A stretch of 64,000 nucleotides of DNA from Kondoa malvinella (Eukaryota; Basidiomycota; Agaricostilbomycetes; Agaricostilbales; Kondoaceae): contig BCIM01000001.1 of the NCBI GenBank assembly GCA_039545315.1, positions 3,319,783 through 3,383,782 of the forward strand, in the 5' to 3' direction. Position numbers and translations under genes: made by a program. This document shows, in pieces, positions 23,712-38,178 of the stretch; position 1 is the first letter of the stretch, and each line of letters starts with the position of its first letter. The notes beneath the pieces are model-generated. The model was not told the DNA's origin. It searched no databases and saw only the letters and a list, made by a program, of their open reading frames with translations.

Positions 23712-26052
23712 ATGTCGCGTCCAATGGATACACTAGACCAAGAGAAACGCCTTGAAGGCAACATGATCGGTGCGGCTCCCAAAAAGTCTGGAGAGACAAA
23801 ATTCATGCTCATCACGGAATGTATAGACGATATCGCTATGAAGGGCCACTACGGCACTGATGCATACGGTAACGCCCTCATCCATATCGATAAAGCGGCC
23901 GAAGCAAGACTTTTCAAAAAGGTGAGTCAGTTTAGAGTTTCACTCAATTGCCCTGACATTTGCCTTAGATGTCCTGGAGAATTCTGCCAATCATCGCGCT
24001 GTAAGACTGCAGTGCCTTCAGTAGCAAGTACAGCATCCTAATTTCTACGCTCGTGTCTACTTTAGCATGTATCTCTTTTGCGTACGTTTGCTGCCTGTTC
24101 TGTAGCTATTCGACTCCGCTCATGCTTTGCGACTCTAGTTCATTGATCGAGCGAATATCGGAAACGCCAGAGTAGCTGGTCTGCCCCAGGATTGTACGTC
24201 TTCTTATCGCCGGGTTATAGCCAGCTGACCAGTATATAGTGGGAATGACGGGCACATACGACTTCAACTTGCTGCTCACCGCATTCTACTGTAGATCTTC
24301 TTTCCGGATCTATTGCACTAGAACTGATTATTCATATAGTACCATATGCTCTTTCTGAACCCTTCATGAGTGCGTCAGACTAGCAAGTCGCGGTTCTATG
24401 CTAACGTCCTTGCTACAGACTACCTCTGCAAGGTCCTCACACCCGGCAAGTTCTTACCTGCGTCTACCGTCGCTTTCGGACTTTTCTCTCTCGCAACCGG
24501 TTTCGTCCACTCTTTCGAAGCTGCTATCCCCGTCAGAGTCTTGCTGGGTATTGCTGAAGGAGGTCAGTCTGCTTCTGCTTGAGTGTGTGTTTGGTTTAGA
24601 TCACTTACTCTGGGTTTTAGGTGTCTTCCCCGGAATGGTGCGTTTGGATGGTGTCGCGAGGTGACAGTGCTGACTTCCCTATCAGGCTTACTACTTGTCA
24701 AGATGGTACACTAAAGCAGAGTTGCCTTTCATTTTCAGTATTTACGTAATTGGCGCCCCTCTCGCTGGTGCATTCGGTGGTCTGCTCGCTTCTGCTCTTC
24801 TCCTCATCCCTGCCCCTCCTGGTTACTACCAATGGACCAATTGTGAGATTTCCGAATCGCATTCTGACGAGTCCTGAACCCTTTGTTCGCAGTGTTTTTG
24901 GTTGAGGGAGCTATTACCATGGTCATTGGAGTCGCGTCGTACTTCATTATGACCGACCGACCGGAAGTCGCAACTTGGTTGACCGAGGAAGAGAAGGCAC
25001 TCTGCGCTGCTCGTATCAAGGCTGACAACGTTGGATCCGCTGTCGTGCTCGACTCGGTCAAGGGTAAAGTTTGGTGGAGTGGTTTCCTCAACCCAACGGT
25101 GCGCACCACAGGATGGCTCAAAGACGAAAGCTGATCTGTCTGCAGACCCTCATCTGCTCCTTGATCTTCTTGCTCGACAACATCACAGTCCAAGGTCTTG
25201 GTTTCTTCTTGCCTTCCATTGTCCGCAACATCTTCCCCGGACTAACGACTGTTCAAATTCAACTTCGGTGTGTCTTGTCCGACACAGTCATTTACCAGGC
25301 TGATCGTGACGCAGCACTGTTCCTCCCTACATTGTTGGAGGCATTACCAGTGTTATCTTCCCTTACATCTCATACAAGATGAACAAGAAGGGTGTCGTCA
25401 TGTTGATGAATGCTCCTCTGATGGCTATCGGTGAGCTGCCAGCAAAAAAGACTTGTGGCATGTTGCTGATGCGAAGCAGGATTCGCAATGTTCGTGGGGT
25501 CTCAGAACGGTCCAGTCAGATATGCAGCAGCACACATCATTGCCTCTGGTGCATATGCTTTCGGATCCCTGTGCAACTCCTGGGCTGCATCGAACGTCAC
25601 CAGTGACACTGCCAGAAACGGCGCCATCGCTTGTGTTGTCATGGTAAGCTTGCTCGCACGCCTTAAAAGCCCCATGCTAATGCGTATGTCTTGTACAGTG
25701 TGGTAATATCGGAGGAACGATCGCGACCTGGACTTTCCTCGTGAGCTTTCTACTCTGCTCGCACTTGATCATCGCTGATATTCCGACCAGACCGAATTCA
25801 ACCCTGAACAACTTCCAGGCAATTCGCTCAACTTGGCATCTTCTATCATCATCTTCTGTAGCGCAGGCGGTCTATGGGCATGGCAGACCAAACAGAACAA
25901 GGCCAAAGAAGCCGGTGCACATGACCATGTTCTCGAAGGCAAGAGCAGTAGGTTCAATTCGTCGCGATGTTTCATATGGTCTGACCCGTGACATAGTCGA
26001 GGAGGTCTCTACCTTGGGAACAAAACACCCTGGGTTCCGTTACCGCTACTAG
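23712..26052 (+). CDS. MFS anion:cation symporter, allantoate permease (Dal5) type
   Basis: A plasma-membrane transporter of organic anions or small nitrogen compounds. ATG at 23712 (MSRPMDTLDQEKRLEGNMIG). About ten introns separate the transmembrane segments. Recognisable pieces are DRANIGNARVAGLPQDLGM after TM1, FLPASTVAFGLFSLATGFVH, PVRVLLGIAEGGVFPGMAYY with LSRWYTKAELPFIFSIYVIG (family signature), WLTEEEKALCAARIKAD in the central loop, and NSWAASNVTSDTARNGAIA with GNIGGTIATWTF. A last intron (from about 25949) restores the usual tail LGTKHPGFRYRY and TAG at 26050-26052; without it the frame ends earlier with no family match. The substrate could be allantoate, nicotinate, pantothenate, biotin-like compounds or a dipeptide. 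Confidence 0.88.
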
Positions 26053-26415
26053 ATATCTACTTCGCGTGCTATCATCAGAGGGAAAATGTTGTAAGGCTTC
26101 AACGCCTGATTTTGGGATTTTCAAGCGATGTGCAATTGTATATTGTCTATAACCAGAGAAGCCGAAATCCACAGACGTGGAGCAGCTCGTCGTCACCTGG
26201 AAGCTACATCACATGACGCATCTTGGCCACTTTGCCCGCCGCGAGTAGGATCCTTCCTTTATCCAGCAGTCAATCAGCTGTACCTGCGATATAGATTCGC
26301 CCGGCATGCGCCCGTATCCTTTTGAGCCAGAAAGCGTGAAAGACCTTTTCGCCTTTGTTTTGAGCAAGTTAGGCTTGAGCCAAAGCTCTGTAGCCATAGA
26401 GGACGCTTGCAGATA
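26053..26415. other. Convergent intergenic region, no gene seen
   Basis: Contains the 3' ends of the permease transcript and of the minus-strand gene beyond it. Nothing else supported. Confidence 0.5.
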
Positions 26416-27014
26416 CTAGACTAGGCGAGAGGTGTTGCTCTGACTGCCGCAGCCCGATTCGCTTGTAATTGAGCGAGACCTTTTAACTCTCTCGCTTCCG
26501 GATTGCTTGATTCGAGCTGGCACAAAGATCAGGAAAAGCAAACACCATAAGGACAGCAGAATAACTTACCGAACAGAGCATGAGTAGCGGTGTCTAACAT
26601 ATGGCTGCTGTGATCGAGGGCGAATGCTTCCTTTGTAGCCTGGTCGACTCCCCTGAAATTAGAAGCGCGAAATGAGAAAGCGGTACACTGCAAATTGACT
26701 TATCACTCACTGTTGTGGAATATGCTGCCAGTGACACTGATTTAATTCTGCTAGCTCGTTACTGGGCCTTGTCACCCTTTTCCGGAAACTAGCCTTCCAC
26801 TTTTCGATTGTTTCCTCGTCGTTCTGTACAGACAAGTGCTCCAAGAGATGCAGAAACTCGTTCATAGTCTAATTTGGACGCCGGTCAGAAAGCTAGAGAT
26901 GGATTTCCTTTTGCCCACCTGTATCGCCAGCGGTATTCGCGAATCGATCTGTATCTCCATCTCCTCTACTGTGACACCTTCACCCAAAGCAGCCTCGTCC
27001 AGGGTATACAACAT
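26416..27014 (-). CDS. Small helical protein of unknown function
   Basis: Four exons on the minus strand. ATG at 27014 encodes MLYTLDEAALGEGVTVEEME, then introns before MNEFLHLLEHLSVQNDEETI and before GVDQATKEAFALDHSSHMLD. Good GT-AG pairs support the first two joins (CACAACA|GTGAGT and TTTCAG|GGGAGTC). The product is about 145-155 residues, acidic and helical, with no signal peptide. The last exon is ambiguous: the nearest acceptor gives a basic Ser-rich tail ending at 26416, while a later acceptor gives KGLAQLQANRAAAVRATPLA and a TAG at 26421-26423. I do not recognise the family. A subunit of a nuclear or kinetochore complex is possible from size and helicity, but nothing proves it. Confidence 0.5.
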
Positions 27015-27667
27015 TGCCCCTCAGACTGCTCCATCGTATATCAGATAGACCTTGACGGTACCAGTGGAAGTGAGGGAGAAGGGAATCAGAGGACATTCTG
27101 TAGACGAGAACATTGCCATGCGTAGCAGATAAGAGGCAAGCAAAGAAGACGAGCTGTTCGGATCCGTAGACAGCGGGATAGATCAATATGCAATCAAGCC
27201 AAGGTCGCGGACAGCGCTCTCATAGCCCAGACGTGAGCGACGCGTCTGACCCTTCCTGAGCAATGGATTCCTAGTGCCGTAGCGGTAGCACGAAGGTTGA
27301 AGAGGCGCTGTTGATATCGAGAGGTCGCTCTTGGTCACCAACAGTGTTACCTCAACGCTAGATGAAAGCCGCCTGCCCGTGAAGGGTCGCAGTGACCTGG
27401 AGCTGTTCGGTCGCTAGATAGATAGCCACAAGCACTTGTTGAACTTCAAGTCACAAGCAATCCAGACAGCTATATCCTGCTGCTCTTGTGCAGTAGAGCT
27501 TCGATTGCCGCACTGTACTCTTCTCGGATCATGCGTGTCTCTCCGATCCATCCTAAAACATCCTTTGCCGCAATGTACACGCAAAACCTCGCCGCAAGGG
27601 CCTATGTCTAACTCGGTGCTCTTGATCTTTCCTTTCCTCTCTCTTCTTGCATCTTCCACATCCCAAC
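27015..27667. other. Divergent intergenic region, no gene seen
   Basis: Region between the start codons of the small minus-strand gene and the SPFH gene. CT-rich sequence at 27620-27660 just before the plus-strand ATG looks like a fungal promoter/5' UTR. Confidence 0.5.
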
Positions 27668-29225
27668 ATGCTATCTCGTCCAGCTCTCCGCGTCCTTCGA
27701 GTTGCACCTCGTCACGCTCAACGCTCTTTCCTTACAATCGTCCAACAAGGCAGAAGTGCTTGGCGTTTGACATTAGGTCGTTCGCCTAAAGAGTTGCAGC
27801 CTGGTCTACATTTCTATCTCCCTCTTATCCAAAGCTTCCAACGAGTTGACTTAAGGGAAGCGAGTATCAATATTGGGAGTCTTGGCGGCTTTACGGCAGA
27901 CAATGTGCCTGTTCAGTGCTCAGGTTAGTACGCTCTAGTCGAAGGAATGCAATGCTGACAGTCGTGAAAGGGAGCTTGTTCTAGCACGTCCATTTTTTTT
28001 ACAACAGGTCTAGGCTCATAGTTGTCGCAGCCGTATCACAGATGGATATAGCGCTTGTTTCGTGACTCGCTTGTGCTTTACCCCGATGCCAATCTAACCG
28101 CCAAGCAGAATGTACAAGACGTGGTGAAGGTACTACCGAACCTATCCTTCTACAACCAAGCTGATCTGAGACTAGAATGTCGAAATGACTGGTACCAGCG
28201 CAATGAGGTCTTTCCTTCCCCTTGATTCTTGCGTTCCAAAGTCATTATCCTGCAGATCTGTCTTGGGTCATTTCACATACGATCAGGTACAATCCCCTTT
28301 CAAAACTTCCGCCACAACACCTGACAGCATTCATAGGTCATCAGCGATCGCAATTCCCTCAATGAGCGTCTTCGTAAAGTCATCGGAAATTCAATTTCAA
28401 ATTGGGGTGAGCTTTTCGTTTCCATCAGTGATACCTGGCTTACATATCACAGGCGTGGAAACTGTACCTCATCTCCTTCTTCCCCCGATCACAGCTGATC
28501 GTAAAGACAGACTCGATTCGAGATTCAGAATTTCGCACCTGCCAACAGAGAAGTGGAAAGGCAACTCGAACTACAAATGGAGGCGGAACGTAACAGACGA
28601 AAGCAACTGCTCGATACTCAGGTAAGTCTGCTGCTTGCTCTAGGTCTGATCTTGTTGATGGATTACACAGGCTGCCGTTAATGTCGCCGAAGGACACAAA
28701 CAAAGAGTGATATTGGAATCTGAAGGAGCTGTATGTCCTTTTGTCCCTATTGTGTGGATGAAGACTGATCACAAGGGGGTAGTTGGAAGCGAGATCCAAT
28801 GATGCGGATGCGGCTTTCAAGACTGTTTTCAGAGAAGCCGAAGCCAGGTCCGTTTCTTCTTTTACACAGAAGGTATTGTCTGATAGTAGGATCAGACAAG
28901 CTCAAGCCGTTATGGAGTCTGAAGCTTTGGCGAAACAGATTGATGCGATTGCTCGTTCCATGACTGATGAAGAACCTACACCGGTTCAAAGAAAGATTGC
29001 GGCTGATTTATTGTTGGAGATCCGACGCTTGGAACAGTTGAAAGCTATTGCTAGTGGTAAGACGAATTCAGTGAGGTCCTATACGGTTGTGAGAGGATTG
29101 GAGCTGATGAATTCGGACACTAGACGTACTTCTTTGGTGATCAGTCATCTATGCGCAGTGCTTATGGTGTTGATTTGGCTGAAAGGGTCAAGAGCAAGTC
29201 TTCGGGAGTAACGTCTGTCGCGTGA
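27668..29225 (+). CDS. Stomatin-like SPFH/band 7 protein, probably mitochondrial (SLP2 type)
   Basis: Membrane scaffold that organises inner-membrane lipid and protein domains. ATG at 27668 gives an Arg-rich, acid-poor leader (MLSRPALRVLRVAPRHAQRS) suited to mitochondrial import, then ELQPGLHFYLPLIQSFQRVD. Splicing restores the SPFH order: FTADNVPVQCSG, YRITDGYSACF, NVQDVVKNVEMTGTSAMRS, LGHFTYDQV, ISDRNSLNERLRKVIG, TRFEIQNFAPANREVERQLE and the coiled-coil QMEAERNRRKQLLDTQ. The C-terminal domain has RKIAADLLLEIRRLEQLKAI and, after one more intron, TYFFGDQSSMRSAYGVDLAE, ending at TGA 29223-29225. SLP2-type proteins end this way (YFFGD). Prohibitin is less likely because of the long Ala/Glu-rich coiled coil and this tail. 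Confidence 0.88.
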
Positions 29226-32027
<2,802 letters not shown>

Positions 32028-32144
32028 TCCAACCATGCTTTTAATGCCTTCGGAGTAATTACAAGTACATGCTACAATGAATTTGTGTGTATAGATTGTT
32101 GACTTATGCTTTTACTGTACCATTCGTGTTTCTGTATGCCAGGA

Positions 32145-35113
32145 TTAGACATGCAGCAGAGTCAAAAGGGGGTCCTTACCAACCGGTGATTGGTTTGCAG
32201 TCGGTGTAGACTGATCCGAGTCTGCTGCTTTGAGAAAGAAGGAAGGAACATTGCCAACATAGTTATGCGCTTCGCAGTCAGCTTGCTGTTCCGCATTAAT
32301 TTCAAGGTCGAAGCCGAGACCAATAGGCTGCTGGTCTTCCGAGTCTCCTGGATTGCTAGCAGTGCTACGACCAAGAGAAGAGCCAAGATATGGCGTGTTG
32401 TGGTTGCTAGTCGAAAACAGCGTGATTTCATCTTCTGTACTGTCATCGCTCTGCACGTTGGTGGGCTGGAGGAGCGGCGATCTACCGACTGTAGGGCTGA
32501 GACCGTTCTGTTTGGCATTGGGCGTATTGCGATAGCTCGCATTGCGAGGCTTCTTGCCTTTCTTGCGGTAATGTGCGGGAGCAGGCGATTCGAATGGTAC
32601 CGGCGAGCCATAGGAGGAGAAGCTGGTAGAGGAGTAAGGTGCAGTCGTGGGCGATGAATAGAAGTTAGAGCTGCCTATACTCGTATCCAGTGGTGTCAAA
32701 GAGGGAGAATGCTGAAGAAATATCAGCATGATCTTTTATCGTGTCTACGAGGACTTACACGACCCGTGAGCGAGCCTTTGGGTGAGCCAGAATGTTGCGA
32801 CGTCCCCGTATCACTAGTACTAAAGCTTCCACTTCGGTCCCGATCACTCGCCAATTCGTCTTCCGCTGCCGAGACAACCAAGCCAAATTGCTGCTCCAAC
32901 GCTCTGATCCTTGCTTCGGCCGCTTCAGCTTTCTCGACAAAGTAAGATATCGCTTCGTGTTTCTGTGAGTTTCACAAAGTGCTCAGCAATCAAACATTGC
33001 AGCGCTTCCATCAACGCACCTGCTTTTCTTCAGCAGCTCTCTCAGCAGCACGTTCCACCTCGACGCATTTCAACCTCCAAGCAGCAATCTCCAACTCTTT
33101 TGCTTTTCTTTCATTGTCCACTTCATACTCCTTCACGCGATTCTCAAGCTTGTCTAGTTTCGCAAAGAATTTCGTGTCCATAGCATTCGGCGTTGGAGGT
33201 TGAGTAATTCGACTTTGGCCACGCATCCCGTTCATTGAAGAATTGGTGTATGTTGGGCTAGGTGGGACTTGATTAGTAGGGAAATAACCTGATGAAGGAG
33301 ACGGAAGGGGCAATTGCATTGGCGGATTAGGTGATTGACCGTTCGAGGTAGTAGCGTATTGCCCAGATGAATCAGCAGCATATGGACCTTGAAGATGCGA
33401 GCTTGAAGGCGTGCGAAAGTTGGCATTTGGTCGGACTGGAGGGACCATCAAATTAGCTGGACGGTGATTCTTCTGCTGCTGCTGTTGTCCATTCTGACTT
33501 TGCTGAAGTTGCGCATTCGGTGTTTGTTGCTGACCTTGTTGTTGAGCGGCAGCTTGAGCTTGAGCTTGTTGAGAGGCAGCATAAGCAGCATGGGTGTTTG
33601 CCAGAGCACGGAATTGCTGTTGATGCTGAAGAACCATTTGCTGATGCAAGAATTGCTGAAGTTGCTGCTGATGCTGATAAAATTGAGCCTGAAGTTGAAC
33701 TGGATGCGGAATAGATTCTCTCCTTTGCTGACTCGGATTCGGGTTGAAACTTTGCTGAGGCCTTGAGACGGTTCTAGGGGATTGCATGTTCATGTAATTT
33801 GGCATACCAGGATATGGAGGCAGACCCGGATCTGAAGTACCGCTCATTGAAGCTGAAGCTGAAAGCGGAGTATGCTGATTCGATGTCGATGCAATAGCTT
33901 CAATGTTCTCTTTCGTCAATTCGGCGACACTGTTCCTTCGCGAAGATTGACTTTGACTTTGTTGCTGCCGCGAGATGGGTTTAGTAGTATCTGAAGAAGC
34001 TTCATTCTCAGGAGGTAGCAAGCTGTTCTTTCTCGTTATCGTGTTGCGCTTTTTGATCCCGCCATTTGCATTCACTCCTTCAGGCGCAGGATCCAAAGTC
34101 CAATACTCTCCATCATCCTTCTCAGGCTTGACCATACCAGGTACCCATTTCCCTTTGGCCAGGGAACCTTTTCGCTTGCTGCTGGCCGGCGTACGTTTAC
34201 CCGTCGAAGGAGTAGCTACTTGACCTTCAGCGAATGTTGGACTTGAGTCGAGTTCGGATGAATTGGAAGTGCCTCCGCTATGCGAGACATGCTCGTTGGG
34301 CGAAAAGAGGGAAGAGGCGGAAGATGATGCATTTCGAGAAGACGAAGGCGTTTGCAGTAGACTTTCTTGCAGATGCGGTCTGGCGGTAGTAGGGACACTA
34401 ATTGCAGAGATGTTGGATCGTTGTCGAGCATGATTGTTCTGTCGCAACTTTTCCGTAAAACTCGGTAAAGGTTTATTCAGCGAGCTCGGCGCTTGCTGCG
34501 ATGAAGCTGACAGACGCGATCTTGACATGAATGGTGAACCAGAAGTGCTTTCGGGCTCCCCTTCGCTTTCGACATCCCCATAAACAGATGTGTTCATTGA
34601 CGGAACATCAAAGAAGTCGAATGATTGATTGTTGGAATCCGTTTGTACGCCTAGATGTTCAGTATCAGGTCCAGCTTGAATACCAATAGAGCGCGTGCAG
34701 GTGCTTGACGGAGCGGGATTGGAAGGAACGCGGGGTAATGCGGCTGGTGTAGAAGCAGCAGGGGAGGTCGAACGACTAACGGATGCAGAAGTGTTGGCTG
34801 CTGAAGATGATTTGTTGCTACCTCTGAATGGTCTGCGTTTGCGATTGTTGGAGGAAGATCCGGCCTGACCATCTGACGCAACGGGCACGGATAGCAAGTT
34901 GGAAGATGGTGACGAGACGGTCGTGGCTGTTGGCATATCGAGGAGTTGTTTTGTAGATTCTGTGAACCGACGAGCGCGTGTTCTAGCGGATTGAAAGCGC
35001 AGCAAACGCTGGACGACCCAAACTGCACCGATCCCACAACACACAGCGAGGGCAACCAAGTTCTGCGTTGTATAAAGCGAAGTGGGTGCTTTACTGAATT
35101 GCTGCTGGCTCAT
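32145..35113 (-). CDS. Membrane-anchored Gln/Ser-rich protein with C-terminal coiled coil
   Basis: ATG at 35113 (MSQQQFSKAPTSLYTTQN) followed by one N-terminal transmembrane helix (LVALAVCCGIGAVWVVQRLL) and a basic flank (RFQSARTRARRF), a signal-anchor layout. About 550 disordered Ser/Pro residues follow, with a Gln-rich block encoded at about 33470-33700. Next is a coiled coil (FFAKLDKLENRVKEYEVDNE) that continues after an intron at about 32962-33020 (EKAEAAEARIRALEQQFG). A second intron lies near 32713-32760. The last exon is Ser-rich and reads to TAA at 32145; a GTAAGG donor at about 32180 suggests it could be spliced differently. I do not recognise the family. The anchor may sit in the ER or the outer mitochondrial membrane, and a tethering role is inference. 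Confidence 0.7.
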
Positions 35114-35809
35114 GAGGAGCCACTAGAAAGCCCTTGATCGACGAGAAGTGACGGTTTTGCTATAGAGCCCACGTGAGGTGAACTTCTCGGACACCGCCAA
35201 TTCACAAAGAGGATGTCGGCGATAGACTGTAAAGCAGTGTTATATCATCACGAGTGTCTTTGATGGTGTCCAAGCTTGGCAGTGAGGCGAGAGGCGAGAG
35301 ATGCTTCGATAACAATTCGCACGGGAAGGCAACTTGAACTTGACTACGTCGAAGTGGAATGTTCAGAAGGCGCTCTTCTGTTCTTACTGTCGCAATAGAA
35401 TTGCTCTGCTTCGGCAACGCGTTGACTTGCGGATATCGGACAACGTGCAAGCAGGTCAACAACACCGCGGGGTCTCAATAAGCCTGAGACACGGAAGATA
35501 TATTACAACGAGCTGGAAATCACAGCGTCCATTTGTTCGTTATTATTATGCGCAATCATAAAACCCTCAGCAGCAGTCAGCCATACCACAAAACATTTGA
35601 GCAGTCGAGAAGGAAGAAGGAAAAAGTGACATTCGCCTTGTTGCAGTCGAGGAAGCGAGTCGGAAGAGAGTGTTTTAGTCGCCTGGTCTTAAGGGGCCGA
35701 GAGGATCTACAAAAGATGCCGAACCCAACTCCATCAGCGAAATGTTGCCAAGACTAGGTAGGCTATGTTCATTGGCTCACCTGCTCCTGAAGTCGTATCA
35801 TTGCGCGCC
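35114..35809. other. Intergenic, no gene seen
   Basis: About 700 bp upstream of the Gln-rich gene and downstream of the synaptobrevin gene. Short plus-strand frames here show no family likeness. The end of the synaptobrevin gene may reach to 35769 under an alternative splice. Confidence 0.45.
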
Positions 35810-36572
35810 TCATCCTATTTGTTGTGAAAGATGATGGGCACTGCACCGAACGTCAGCCCTTTCATACCGAGGGGCAAATTTAGACCACGCACAAACAATG
35901 ACCAGAATTAGGATGACCAGGCCGCTTCGCCTCGAGTGAGCTAGATTATGGCTGATCAGCAGACAAACGTACACGATCAACGCAATCCGCATCTTCATGT
36001 CTTTCCACCCTGTAAATTGCGCAGGCCATCAGCAAGCGAACTTGCGATAATGCCAAACAACCTACACATCTGCTTCCTTACCCGATTGGCACCTCTACGG
36101 AATCCTTGTGCACTCTGGCTCAAATTATCTGTCCCATCCTTTCAGCGTCTACTCTCCATGCGAGCATAAGGAAAAGAGAACGGACTAGTCTTTCCCTCCA
36201 ACGTAGAGATGCTCTCTCCTCTCTCGGCCATAGCCTGCAAGTTAGACCTCATGACACCAGTAGTATCTTCAATTTGTGCTTGGATCTCAGCCATGCGTGG
36301 GTCTCTGTTTGCTGAGCCTTGGCCATTTTGTCCTGTTGCTGATGCTGGTGCGTCTGAGCGGTTCGTCGGGCTGACATAGGCTGTGTCGGGATGTCAAAGA
36401 GTGCTATTTGGGCGAGAAGGAAAGGACGTACGGTCATATGCTGCGCAATAGGGAATTGCTAGATTAGAAGCGAAACCCCTCAACAGGAGCGTAGACTAAC
36501 GTTCAGACCTGTAAAGGCAGCAAAACAACTATTAGCACAAAGCTTATAGGCTGATTCAAGCGACCCTCACAT
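35810..36572 (-). CDS. SNC1: Synaptobrevin / v-SNARE (Snc1/VAMP type)
   Basis: R-SNARE of secretory vesicles and endosomes. The core is clear: [37 protein letters not shown], then [20 protein letters not shown] with the central Arg of the zero layer, [12 protein letters not shown] and a C-terminal anchor ([13 protein letters not shown]). The start needs very small exons. AT at 36572-36571 is joined over a 62-nt intron to an 8-nt exon (36501-36508, GTCTGAAC), then over 60 nt to a 9-nt exon (36432-36440, CATATGACC), then over 51 nt to exon 4 at 36380. This gives [20 protein letters not shown], matching the YDPY start usual in fungal synaptobrevins. The C-terminus reads to TGA 35810-35812; an alternative intron after FAPR would end at 35769. 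Confidence 0.88.
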
Positions 36573-37089
36573 GTTGTTACCGTCAATAGAGGTGTCTCGA
36601 AACTCTTCGCTGAAGCGTGAAATCTTGAATGAAAAGTGATTTGGTAGGGGTGGAGACTGCTCTTGTGCTCAGCTACAGCGAGATACTGCCCTGTGTAGAC
36701 TCACGGCTTGGTATGTGGTTGTGTCAGGTCAAGCCATTCAAAATGACGAAAGTCGACTCGGTATGCTCTCAGCATTTGGTTTCTGCTATGCATGCTCTAT
36801 GTGTTTCATTGTACAATGACGCTCAGCGGGAAATGATGTTTGCGAATGATGTGACAGCGCCACGCCCAGTGCCGCTCAAGGGTGACTTCAAGTTGAGATC
36901 CAGCTCAAGCGTATTTGGCCCTTTAAGCCAGCATAAGCGAGAACCAGCGTGTATTGGAAGGGCAGGCTTACATTTGTGCTCCCTTGTTGGAATAGCTGTA
37001 CAAGAAATGACAAATCAGCTTGATCCCGAAAAGTGCAGAGCCTTGCGAAAGCATAACGGAGGACCCGAAGACAAAGGAAGGAAGGAATT
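36573..37089. other. Intergenic, promoter of the synaptobrevin gene
   Basis: A plus-strand open frame (36629-37096) shows no family likeness and no codon pattern like its neighbours. No gene supported. Confidence 0.45.
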
Positions 37090-37910
37090 TCAGTAGAACA
37101 AGCCCAAGGTCGGTCCGTGTGGCAGTGAAAGGGTAGAATTGGATCCCGTCAGACTTGGGGCATCACTGGCGTTCATGCAGCGGGAACATGCAGGAGCAGC
37201 GTAACGGAAGCCGCTATTGAGCGGAATATGCAGAGGTGGAAAGCCAGATGAGCGGTTCGAGCAAGGCATGACTCTTCGAAGCGAGAAAGAAGACACAGAC
37301 AAGGATCGCAGCTCACCCGCATTTCTCGTAGAAGGCTGTCAGCCGAGAGATTATACATCAGACCTGAGCTGAAGCGGACGGTACTTCCACTGACCGGTAT
37401 TTTTCAGATCACAATCCAAAATCGTCTTGTAACACCCCAAAGCCTCACTCAAGCCCGTCAACACGCTGATCAACCTCTTACCCAACCCACTCCCTTGCAA
37501 CTTTTTGCTCACAACGATATCCTCCACATGACCTACAGTCCCTAATCCTCTCAAGAACTTGCGCTCGAGTATCAACGAACCGTTCGCTAGTAGCGTGTGT
37601 GGGTCAGAAGCAGGGTGGACTACGAGAATGTAATACGTGTTGGGACAGGATTGTAACATCTTGAATTGGCTTTCAAAGTCTTGGGCTGTTTGTTCTGGTG
37701 CGCTGGTCAAGTCGGACAAGAGAGAGAAGTAACCGCGTTTGTGGTCATCGAGAGCTAGAGGGCGAATCTGTGCATGGAGAATACTACCAGTCCAGCTGCT
37801 CAGAACAAGGAGATAGCCACACGCACGCCGTATTGTGGTCCAAAAGATTCAGCGAGTTCTTGTGGAATCAATGACGCGTCAAAGAGTAGCTCGAGCTTGC
37901 TGTGTGCCAT
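37090..37910 (-). CDS. GNA1: Glucosamine-6-phosphate N-acetyltransferase (GNAT)
   Basis: Transfers acetyl from acetyl-CoA to glucosamine-6-phosphate on the way to UDP-GlcNAc, chitin and N-glycans. ATG at 37910 (MAHSKLELLFDASLIPQELA). Splicing over a 70-nt intron gives QYG|IRPLALDDHKRGYFSLLS, then LTSAPEQTAQDFESQFKML. The GNAT fold follows: LILERKFLRGLGTVGHVEDI, the acetyl-CoA loop VVSKKLQGSGLGKRLI and LGCYKTILDCDLKN. Another intron restores TAFYEKCG, the usual substrate-site segment. The last exon is not certain. An acceptor near 37217 continues in frame as GFRY... to a stop at 37090, but the expected tail cannot be confirmed. About 180-220 residues fits the family. Confidence 0.85.
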
Positions 37911-38178
37911 TGTGGTCAAGTCTGTGTTACGCGGTAGCTATGGGCCTGTGTCTTGTATGGTAGGACGCGGTCAAGCAAGAGTAACAGAGTTGACGACTCA
38001 GTCGAGCTTATGCGACACTGAATTTGGTCTGCAAGGGCTATGCGCTCTTTACCCAACCTCTACATTACTACGGCATCGAAGCACTGAACGATATAAATAC
38101 AAGAGCGAGCGAGTGAAAGACGTGGTCCGCCAATGACGGCTGTTCTCTAGGTGGTGTAGCCAAAACCTGCGCAAAGAA

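Noticed and set aside
36629..37096. 155-codon plus-strand frame between synaptobrevin and GNA1
   Set aside because: No family likeness; it covers the synaptobrevin promoter and the GNA1 3' flank.
37250..37275. GGTTCGA motif as a possible tRNA B box
   Set aside because: No acceptor stem, D arm or anticodon arm can be drawn around it.
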